A DNA stretch of 9,121 bases from Undivivens sp041654215 (lineage in GTDB: Bacteria; Omnitrophota; Gorgyraeia; Gygaellales; Profunditerraquicolaceae): positions 1 through 9,121 of the forward strand of contig JBAZDY010000063.1 in NCBI GenBank assembly GCA_041654215.1, written 5' to 3'. The position numbers and the translations under genes were made by a program. The notes under the pieces are model-generated. The model worked only from the letters and a program-made list of their open reading frames with translations. It was not told the origin of the DNA and made no database searches. Of this stretch, positions 6,101 to 9,121 are shown one piece after another (position 1 is the stretch's first letter; each line of letters opens with the position of its first letter).

Positions 6101-7065
6101 TGATCCTTTCCCCGGCAATCAATCAACCCTTCGAAGAGGGCAACCAACGCCGCCGCGTCTCCCCCGCTGCCTTCGTGGTGGTGGCAATACCAAAGCCCCT
6201 CCGAGACGTTGACAGATAGAGCGGTCTTGGACTTCGAAAATTCGCCCGGTACATCGCCCTTCCACTCGTCGCCGCTTGTCGTGGTCGGGCTCCATGCGTA
6301 GGCACGGAGAACACGCCTGATATCGCCGATTCTCTCAGATAGAGAGAGGTCGTCTCCTCGTCCCCGTCGGGCGTTCCGGGCCTCCTTCTCCTTCGCCCTC
6401 AGGTCATCCCATGCAGATGTATCTACAAGACCCGCCCCCTCCTCGAAGGTCGGGGTTTTCGTCGGATCTTCGGAGAATACAACGCCCTCCAAGATCGCTT
6501 TCAGGTCGTCTACAGTGATCTCCGCAAGAGGGGAGTCGTCGATGATCTCCCTTCGCCCGCCGCTCCAGTGAGGGGCACCGGGTCCTGTGATGTGGCCCCG
6601 GCCCGCGCATATTTGGCCCAACTCAAGCCTTTTCCGCGGCTGGATTTTCCCCTCTTCGTCCTCCTCCTCAGGGGCGAGGATTGAAGGATGCCAGAAATGG
6701 AAGGTCTGAGGTAGCCCCTTGCAGATGTAGTAAAAGTGTTGGCTCTCTGGCTTGTTCGGCGCCGTATCTGTCAGCGTCGCAGGGAGTCGGGACATAACCC
6801 CCATCCCCTCCAAAAGCTCCCCCTGATCGGCGTCGAAGCCGATAAAGCCCCCATAGTTGCAGACTAACCCAAACCCCAGCCCCGCTTCGAGGTGAGAGGA
6901 GAGGGAGGGGTCGTCCTCTCTCAGCGCCCCCTCGTCGTAAAATCCCTTATCGATGGGTCCCTTTCCGCTATTTTTGTCGCCGAGTATAGCGGGCCTCAGC
7001 CTGGTAAATCGAAGCCCCCGGTTCTTCAATTGGTCGGGGATCTCCACAGGGAGGGAGCAGGTCAC
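3118..7065 (-). CDS. Giant replication protein: primase-polymerase, SF3 helicase and radical SAM domain
   Basis: I start at GTG 7065 because it overlaps the upstream stop as GTGA and has GGGGGTGAGG upstream; the in-frame ATG at 7182 has no ribosome site. The product is 1315 aa. Residues about 6-190 are an archaeo-eukaryotic primase-polymerase domain, with acidic FDAD (77-80), QHFYY (about 109-113) and GRGHITGPGAPH. Residues 250-330 resemble a degenerate CHC2-type segment (WYCHHHEGSGGDAAAL). Residues about 475-715 are a P4/D5 SF3 helicase: Walker A GGGSNGKG (558-565), Walker B-like DLWIISEVEG, and sensor LDSNH. A winged-helix part (about 735-815) follows. After a linker (817-975), residues 981-1221 form a radical SAM domain with C-x3-C-x2-C (C1005, C1009, C1012) of SPL/COG1533 type. 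A short helical tail ends the protein. The helicase part would unwind and prime the replicon. The radical SAM role is unknown: repair, modification or anti-defence. Confidence 0.88.
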   Translation of the reverse strand: MTCSLPVEIPDQLKNRGLRFTRLRPAILGDKNSGKGPIDKGFYDEGALREDDPSLSSHLEAGLGFGLVCNYGGFIGFDADQGELLEGMGVMSRLPATLTDTAPNKPESQHFYYICKGLPQTFHFWHPSILAPEEEDEEGKIQPRKRLELGQICAGRGHITGPGAPHWSGGRREIIDDSPLAEITVDDLKAILEGVVFSEDPTKTPTFEEGAGLVDTSAWDDLRAKEKEARNARRGRGDDLSLSERIGDIRRVLRAYAWSPTTTSGDEWKGDVPGEFSKSKTALSVNVSEGLWYCHHHEGSGGDAAALVALFEGLIDCRGKDHLRDSTVFQAVIKACEEKGLIPSEERTDRAGAAPTSATGAAPFQLSDFGKWKRTEKKVKNPETGKTDTKIGFTFNFSRAKAAGSIREKMTLAMDSTAKDLYYFDGEIYEPLGGPKISSTLYNVGGDHVNRYIVGEVLDRVRTDLQLDPVKWNPDPCLMPLQNGVLELKTGAFRDYRPSDLLTFKYGAKWDPEGGDWMEFIWFLCTSLPDPRDVLTAIDIATAVALRIPFEIIVQLFGGGSNGKGIFEKVLLALFTQERSTALELEELKRSRFGPGALFDVDLWIISEVEGVKDAVSALKKIATGEFTDSDTKYGGRRKGRPHAVPILDSNHAFDYGDDSYGRKRRTAKLDFCYTFGDEPGMRPIDRDLKDKLTRPEALAGITQIIAARAPGLLRDKKIYRRKSTEEAEEEYRRQQYSLSYFCDECLGNTPPPSGDKLTVTVAYDEYLDYCKRFKVPTPASKISLGKYISKVFGVTSSNTKVNGEDVRVYGGVYLTKQPSEAFADHANHFYSDTSDRSATDKRQKNRYEITISNYLATEATENLLYRVLEEICRIYCFLESCSGDERSITRENYLEKSVASVASVAEGRSVTFFVATEERQKVNHLSPKPEISVAGERELAGEIADSSDDHQSIAANLEEDKRRKAEIAEKFKTPEPKPKLYGLTYSSGPAGEYSELSVNLYDGCTHRCDYCYNKTNQRRWNGTYGDPFRRIKKSSLPAIDRDIRTLEAAGVSGPVHLTFIGDAYDLGRDEDDVRAVLELFHKSKVNFQVLTKGGMKAARDFDLYRPGDSFACTLTFVDPETSKTLEPGAALPEDRLQALEEAHKKGIETWASLEPVIDPAETLELIRRSHKFVDHFKVGKWNHDKRAAGIDWRQFTADVVELLDSFGCDYYIKEDLRRYLPAERDRTKKEGERSPPKKIDPEENGRIFNLSQAYWRDLARQHNGLNTRVLKSELGYDDLKAGMCLDLLRKSGWIEDYLGRLQPPGYSDDEEVIS
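3403..4125 (-). other. Radical SAM (SPL-like) domain within the replication protein
   Basis: This segment encodes the C-terminal radical SAM domain. The cluster motif GCTHRCDYCY is at about 4056-4027, followed by VHLTFIGDAYD, VLTKGG, RDFDLY, a TLTFVDPETSKTLEPGA block and a WASLEPVIDP strand. These match the order of motifs in COG1533 / spore photoproduct lyase-like proteins. The family's known chemistry uses a 4Fe-4S cluster and S-adenosylmethionine to make a 5'-deoxyadenosyl radical; SplB repairs thymine spore photoproduct in DNA. Substrate-defining residues cannot be judged here, so only family membership is claimed. A possible separate translation start is GTG at 4323-4321, with a weak AAGGTCG upstream; no in-frame ATG occurs near the domain start. 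Confidence 0.85.
4262..4571. repeat. Iteron-like array of TCTGTCGC in both orientations (putative replication origin)
   Basis: The plus strand holds exact GCGACAGA at 4262, 4284, 4349, 4358 and 4367, and exact TCTGTCGC at 4302, 4313, 4481, 4490, 4544 and 4555. One-mismatch copies lie at 4533 (TCTGTCGT) and 4564 (TGTGTCGC). Within clusters the spacing is 9, 11 or 22 bp. Arms point in opposite directions on either side of an AT-rich core (about 4375-4480, about 35% GC by hand count). Given its length, an 8-mer would be expected about 0.01 times here by chance. The array lies inside the linker of the replication protein. Iterons flanking an AT-rich unwinding region are the usual layout of initiator-bound origins, so I infer the origin recognised by this protein or by a neighbouring HTH or ribbon-helix-helix protein. 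Confidence 0.8.
4449..4480. repeat. Stem-loop in the AT-rich core of the iteron array
   Basis: AAATCTCCT (4449-4457) and AGGAGATTT (4472-4480) form a perfect 9-bp inverted repeat around a 14-nt loop. The loop edge overlaps the palindrome CTATATAG (4466-4473), which looks like a TATA box. It abuts the right-hand iterons at 4481. It could be part of the unwinding element, a cruciform, or an internal promoter for the radical SAM part. Confidence 0.6.
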
Positions 7066-7382
7066 GCCCTCACCCCCCTGCGAAGCCAGTAGCCACCATT
7101 CACCCACGCCGCCGTCTTGATCGCGCCCTCTGGAAGCGTTTCCAGTACTGGAGCGGCCAGCTCGACTATGACTGCGACCCATGATTTACGCCAACAGTCC
7201 CAAAATATACCGTGATCTCGGAACCACCGGGAAACTATAGAAGGATCAAGACCGCAATCAAGCCCTATATTGTAAGCGTAAATTGGCTTTCCTTCTCGAT
7301 GGAACCGCGTTATACTGTCTATAATTTTGCGGTCGTAATCGCATCCCAAAGGTTTAAATAAAAATCGCGCGTCTTTACTCAC
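7062..7382 (-). CDS. Helix-turn-helix protein coupled to the replication gene, 106 aa
   Basis: Residues about 35-57 (YAYNIGLDCGLDPSIVSRWF, then RDHGI) form a clear helix-turn-helix: a scanning helix ending in a conserved Gly, then a recognition helix with the 'VSRW' signature. Flanking segments are basic at the N-terminus and hydrophobic-helical at residues 64-95. The start is GTG 7382, chosen because GGAGG (7394-7390) lies 7 nt upstream. The stop overlaps the replication protein start as GTGA, so both are made together. It is a good candidate for an initiator accessory or copy-control protein that binds the origin repeats or its own promoter; a single one-mismatch origin motif (GCTGTCGC, 7411-7418) lies just upstream. 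This role is inferred from position. No named family is recognised. Confidence 0.75.
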   Translation of the reverse strand: MSKDARFLFKPLGCDYDRKIIDSITRFHREGKPIYAYNIGLDCGLDPSIVSRWFRDHGIFWDCWRKSWVAVIVELAAPVLETLPEGAIKTAAWVNGGYWLRRGVRA

Positions 7383-7495
7383 TAGGATGCCTCCAGTACG
7401 TCGCCTCTAGGCTGTCGCTGCTGCTGGCGTTCTGATGAGAAGATGAGAAGACGATTGGTTGAGGGAGGGCGTTGGCGCGCCCCCCGCTACTTATT

Positions 7496-7618
7496 CTAGG
7501 AGTCACGATATCCCCCCGGGAGATCGCAATCTGCCGCCGCTCCTGTGGACAGAAGGGAAAAGTCTTTATCCTTTGTGGACATAAAGGATAATTGGCCTAA
7601 TGTGTCTCTTTTTCTCAT
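7496..7618 (-). CDS. Possible 40-aa small protein after the ribbon-helix-helix gene
   Basis: The ATG lies one base after the stop of the ribbon-helix-helix gene, with GAGAGGT about 8 nt upstream, an arrangement typical of coupled genes. The 40-aa product (MRKRDTLGQLSFMSTKDKDF...) ends at a TAG. It has no recognisable family, and the segment also holds a 9-bp inverted repeat (7566-7591), so this stretch could instead be untranslated and regulatory. Coding status is uncertain. Confidence 0.3.
   Translation of the reverse strand: MRKRDTLGQLSFMSTKDKDFSLLSTGAAADCDLPGGYRDS
7566..7591. repeat. 9-bp inverted repeat downstream of the ribbon-helix-helix gene
   Basis: TTATCCTTT (7566-7574) and AAAGGATAA (7583-7591) form a perfect inverted repeat around the 8-bp GTGGACAT. 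It may be an operator for the nearby regulator or an RNA hairpin in the leader of the HTH-replication pair. The related GTGGACA also occurs 30 bp to the left, at 7545-7551. Confidence 0.45.
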
Positions 7619-7619
7619 T

Positions 7620-7763
7620 TCAATAACCTCTCTTCGCAAGATCTTTCAGGACGCATCCTCTAAGATACGTGGCTCTTGGTACGTGTTCTGCATCGCAGAG
7701 TTTTTCAACTCTATCAACTTCTTCATTTCCAAGCCGGAAATGAACGAAATTTCGTCGCGCCAT
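7620..7763 (-). CDS. Ribbon-helix-helix transcriptional regulator, 47 aa
   Basis: The minus strand encodes a 47-aa protein beginning MARRNFVHFRLGNEEVDRVE and ending with YLRGCVLKDLAKRGY. It has the ribbon-helix-helix layout: a short N-terminal strand with alternating residues (FVHFRL, which in dimers enters the DNA major groove), a first helix (NEEVDRVEKLCDAEH), a turn (VPRAT), and a second helix (YLRGCVLKDLAKRG). Arc/CopG proteins of this size are dimeric repressors of copy number, replication or toxin genes. The ATG at 7763 sits about 27 bp after the centre of a good TATA box (7788-7795), so the mRNA is probably leaderless. Its position ahead of the HTH-replication genes makes it a likely copy-control repressor. 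The plus-strand frame here looks non-coding by comparison. Confidence 0.72.
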   Translation of the reverse strand: MARRNFVHFRLGNEEVDRVEKLCDAEHVPRATYLRGCVLKDLAKRGY

Positions 7764-7787
7764 GTGCTATCCCATCGGGCGCAATCC

Positions 7788-7795
7788 TATATAAA
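7788..7795 (-). promoter_or_regulatory. TATA box of the ribbon-helix-helix gene
   Basis: The minus strand reads GGTTTTATATAGG, with core TTTATATA at 7795-7788, a close match to the archaeal TATA consensus. Transcription would begin about 26 bp downstream, at roughly 7765, which falls 2 bases before the ATG at 7763. The ATTAC direct repeats just upstream (7803-7807 and 7811-7815) could be a regulator site; this is a guess. Confidence 0.65.
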
Positions 7796-7833
7796 ACCTC
7801 GGATTACTATATTACCAGACTAATCGCCCCTAA

Positions 7834-7886
7834 TCATTCATTCATTCATTCAATGTAGCTAACTATCATACTATCTATCTATCTAT
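7834..7886. repeat. Two neighbouring tetranucleotide microsatellites
   Basis: TCAT repeats about 4.75 times at 7834-7852, and CTAT repeats 4 times at 7871-7886, separated by 18 bp. Both are prone to slippage. They lie upstream of the ribbon-helix-helix promoter and outside any secure reading frame. Confidence 0.7.
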
Positions 7887-8092
7887 TATCGATTTTCTGA
7901 ATTATATAGACATTTTACAATGTTTTGGCGGTATTTTGAAGCCGTAAATAAATTATGTATGTTGATAAAACCCACGACTTGATAGCTAGTCTGACCCAAA
8001 TTTCGCCTCATCGCTTCTATACTCAATTTGAAAATCAGGTTATCCTCAAATTGTAAATCATCACCTCGTCTCTTTTCAATCCACCACGCCAC
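7886..8092 (-). CDS. Weak hypothetical frame, 68 aa
   Basis: The GTG at 8092 shares its first base with the TAG of the upstream frame (TAGTG). The 68-aa product (MAWWIEKRRGDDLQFEDNLI...) has no recognisable domain. No Shine-Dalgarno is visible at the start, the composition is AT-rich, and the 3' end runs into a microsatellite. It may be a small real gene, a remnant, or chance. Nothing beyond the open frame and the overlap supports it. Confidence 0.2.
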   Translation of the reverse strand: MAWWIEKRRGDDLQFEDNLIFKLSIEAMRRNLGQTSYQVVGFINIHNLFTASKYRQNIVKCLYNSENR

Positions 8093-8544
8093 TATAAAAC
8101 CGATTTTATCTTATTTCCGATATGCCAGAAGCCGCCCGATGCTTGTTTTTGTGGAGATATATAGAACGTCGCCCCAAAAAGTGACAGGATAAAAGAGGAG
8201 TTGTTGGCAACTTCGCCTTTGGGATAATTACACACTATGAGCATGGAGAAAATCCGTAGCGTTTCATGATCTTTCAATAGAAAATCTCTCGTCTTAGAAT
8301 GGTACCCCCCACAAAACCGCCACGCCTCACCCTCGCCGCTGGAGGTGGTCGGAGAGGTCGAAAGGTTACGCTTCAGCATAGTTCTGTGATATTCCTTCAG
8401 GGCCGGAGGCGAGATATCACAGAACCAGCCTGGACGGTGGACAGCTCGGAGGAGATCGCCCCCACCACCGGGACGGCCTCTCCACAGCCCCGCCTGGCGA
8501 GGATCGGAGCCCCCGGCCATAGTCCAGGACCTCCAGGAAGACAT
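8092..8544 (-). CDS. Possible leaderless hypothetical protein, 150 aa
   Basis: The ATG at 8544 lies about 27 bp downstream of a TATA-like ATTTAAAAA (8575-8567), the right distance for a leaderless archaeal mRNA. The frame then stays open for 150 codons. The first half is GC-rich and Arg/Gly/Trp-rich; the second half (about residue 85 on) is AT-rich, with a hydrophobic stretch (NNSSFILSLFGATFYIS). This change in composition suggests a chimeric or decaying gene. Scattered cysteines make no clear metal site. The opposite strand and a second minus frame are also open in the GC-rich half, so open length alone is weak evidence. No family is recognised. Confidence 0.35.
   Translation of the reverse strand: MSSWRSWTMAGGSDPRQAGLWRGRPGGGGDLLRAVHRPGWFCDISPPALKEYHRTMLKRNLSTSPTTSSGEGEAWRFCGGYHSKTRDFLLKDHETLRIFSMLIVCNYPKGEVANNSSFILSLFGATFYISPQKQASGGFWHIGNKIKSVL
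8381..8425. repeat. 12-bp perfect inverted repeat
   Basis: GTTCTGTGATAT (8381-8392) and ATATCACAGAAC (8414-8425) are perfect reverse complements separated by 21 bp. The spacer is GC-rich, with a further short CCT/AGG pairing. It lies inside the weak 150-aa frame. It could be a dimeric regulator site, a recombination site or an RNA hairpin. Confidence 0.65.
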
Positions 8545-8566
8545 GGCCCTAGAAGCCACGTAGAGC

Positions 8567-8575
8567 TTTTTAAAT
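8567..8575 (-). promoter_or_regulatory. TATA-like promoter of the possible leaderless gene
   Basis: The minus strand reads CGATTTAAAAAGC, an A/T core in the typical archaeal TATA form, located between the terminator at 8585-8592 and the ATG at 8544. The spacing predicts a transcript starting at or next to that ATG. Confidence 0.45.
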
Positions 8576-8584
8576 CGAGGTCGA

Positions 8585-8592
8585 ATAAAAAT
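8585..8592 (-). terminator. T-rich terminator after the 99-aa gene
   Basis: About 20 nt after the stop at 8611, the minus strand reads CCCTTTCTTGCTATTTTTATT. A T-rich tract of this kind is the usual archaeal intrinsic terminator, and the same ATTTTTAT octamer follows the leftmost gene of the window. Confidence 0.45.
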
Positions 8593-8610
8593 AGCAAGAA
8601 AGGGCGAGGA

Positions 8611-8910
8611 TCACCGCCCCGCCCCTAGCTCGTCGCATTCAAGCTTGAACGCCGCCGCCCTGATCTCCTCGAGCTGGTTCAGCCGGTGGCACATCTTCGA
8701 GTCCAGCTCCTCGATTTCATCGTCCTCGAACTGGAGGTAGGGCATTGCCTGTAGGATCGCTTTCGATCTCCTCACGATGATTTCGAGGAGAGCCTGTTCA
8801 GAGCCCAGCTCGTTCTTTCCCTCGATCTGTCCTATCTCTCGGATCGCTTTCTGCGAGATCTCGCAGATCTTCATCAAGCTATCCAGGGTTTCGGTCGTCG
8901 TTGGTGTCAT
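8611..8910 (-). CDS. Small helical hypothetical protein, 99 aa
   Basis: The product has a Thr-rich start (MTPTTTETLDSLMK) followed by long amphipathic helices through residues 10-90 (KAIREIGQIEG, ALLEIIVRRSKAILQAM, DDEIEELDSKMCHRLNQLEEI). It resembles a small helical bundle or coiled-coil dimer. There is no membrane segment or metal motif, and I recognise no family. GAGGTG (8923-8918) is a good Shine-Dalgarno for the ATG at 8910. The ATG overlaps the stop of the truncated pentapeptide-repeat frame as ATGA, so it was once the coupled downstream partner of that gene. A T-rich terminator follows it. Confidence 0.7.
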   Translation of the reverse strand: MTPTTTETLDSLMKICEISQKAIREIGQIEGKNELGSEQALLEIIVRRSKAILQAMPYLQFEDDEIEELDSKMCHRLNQLEEIRAAAFKLECDELGAGR

Positions 8911-8999
8911 TTTTTCGCACCTCGTAGAGCATCGATCAGGTCGACCCCGTGCAGGTTGGCCCTGATCAGGTCGGCACCTGTCAGGTTGGCCTCACGGCA
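8907..8999 (-). pseudogene. Pentapeptide-repeat protein, 3' fragment
   Basis: The minus strand encodes REANLTGADLIRANLHGVDL and a short tail ending GAKK-stop, the A(N/D)Lxx pattern of pentapeptide-repeat proteins, which fold as right-handed beta helices. At DNA level the repeat shows as a 30-bp period: GATCAGGTCG at 8934 and 8964, CAGGTTGGCC at 8952 and 8982. Only about 30 residues remain. The frame is closed by a stop near 9017, no start codon precedes the repeats, and the unit ends exactly where a TnpB fragment begins on the other strand. I read it as a gene that lost its 5' end. Residual expression from an upstream start in fused DNA is unlikely. Confidence 0.75.
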
Positions 9000-9121
9000 T
9001 GATCTTCGATATGGTCAGCTATAAAATCCAGGGGAAGGGCGTCGTCGCTAAGGTTGACCCTAGAAACACGTCTAAGTTGTGTTCTAGGTGCGGTCTTCCT
9101 GGTGTCAGAAAACGACACTCC
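8999..9121 (+). mobile_element. tnpB: TnpB (IS200/IS605-type) C-terminal fragment, runs off the window
   Basis: The plus strand encodes KVDPRNTSKLCSRCGLPGVR, the signature 'VdPrnTSk.CsrCG' of TnpB. It holds the last RuvC strand and the first half of the C-terminal zinc ribbon (CxxC; the second pair would lie beyond 9121). TnpB is the RNA-guided nuclease of IS200/IS605 elements, related to Cas12. Everything upstream of about 8999 that a roughly 400-aa TnpB should have is missing, and that DNA encodes pentapeptide repeats on the other strand. What is visible is therefore a 5'-truncated remnant. Whether the 3' end and its guide RNA region are intact cannot be seen here. The ATG at 8999 may be accidental. 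Confidence 0.85.

Larger units (their letters stand above)
7764..8091. other. AT-rich stretch with little or no secure coding
   Basis: Apart from the TATA box at 7788-7795, I see no secure gene here. It is AT-rich compared with the flanking genes. It holds two tetranucleotide microsatellites: about 4.75 copies of TCAT (7834-7852) and 4 copies of CTAT (7871-7886). A weak 68-codon frame runs leftward from 8092 to 7886 and is listed separately. Low GC and simple repeats suggest a non-coding spacer, a decayed gene or a foreign insertion. Confidence 0.5.

Noticed and set aside
7066..7182. N-terminal extension of the replication protein to ATG 7182
   Set aside because: The extra 39 residues are low-complexity and overlap the HTH gene; the GTG at 7065 has a Shine-Dalgarno and a GTGA overlap.
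7411..7418. A further iteron upstream of the HTH gene (GCTGTCGC)
   Set aside because: It is a single one-mismatch copy, which can occur by chance; it is noted only as a possible weak site.
7545..7823. Plus-strand frame of 92 codons starting at a GTG
   Set aside because: It lies opposite a well-formed ribbon-helix-helix gene with its own TATA box, has no ribosome site and shows no family pattern.
8299..8628. Plus-strand frame of 109 codons and a minus-strand frame at 8397-8597
   Set aside because: GC-rich DNA leaves several frames open here; both products are low-complexity Pro/Arg/Gly sequences without start signals.

Overview
The window looks archaeal. TATA-like boxes sit about 25-27 nt upstream of leaderless starts, strong Shine-Dalgarno sequences match an archaeal 16S 3' end (for example GGAGGTGATC), and T-rich tracts follow stop codons. 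The gene content is that of a mobile replicon: a plasmid, a provirus or an integrated element. The moderately high GC of the coding parts and the mix of families would fit a methanogenic euryarchaeon such as a Methanosarcinales relative, but I cannot assign a species.

Almost everything is transcribed leftward (minus strand). Read in that direction, the right end (8899-9121) holds a junction where a TnpB 3' fragment (plus strand) meets a pentapeptide-repeat fragment (minus strand). Both lack their 5' ends. A small helical gene ending at 8611 and a T-rich terminator follow. Next come a possible leaderless hypothetical gene (8544-8092), an AT-rich stretch with two tetranucleotide microsatellites, and a 47-aa ribbon-helix-helix regulator (7763-7620) with its own TATA box.

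The core is a translationally coupled pair: a helix-turn-helix protein (7382-7062) and a very large replication protein (7065-3118, about 1315 aa). The large protein carries an archaeo-eukaryotic primase-polymerase domain, an SF3 (P4/D5-type) helicase and a winged-helix segment. After a roughly 160-residue linker it continues into a complete radical SAM domain of the spore photoproduct lyase-like (COG1533) type. The DNA encoding the linker holds 11 exact and 2 near-exact copies of an 8-bp motif (TCTGTCGC), in both orientations, spaced mostly 9 or 11 bp and flanking a roughly 105-bp AT-rich core with a stem-loop. I read this as a probable iteron-type replication origin inside the replication gene.

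Downstream is a compact run of overlapping small genes: an ASCH-domain protein, a CPxC coiled-coil protein, an Sm/Hfq-like protein with the Hfq KHAIS motif, a small helical protein and a helix-turn-helix protein. A promoter and a long GC-rich hairpin (1741-1784) then introduce a second run of five hypothetical genes down to position 19. The last of these is built from two diverged copies of one roughly 52-residue unit. The likely logic is regulators first, then the replication protein with its origin, then small nucleic-acid-binding accessory proteins, then uncharacterised helical proteins that may be structural or host-interaction factors.
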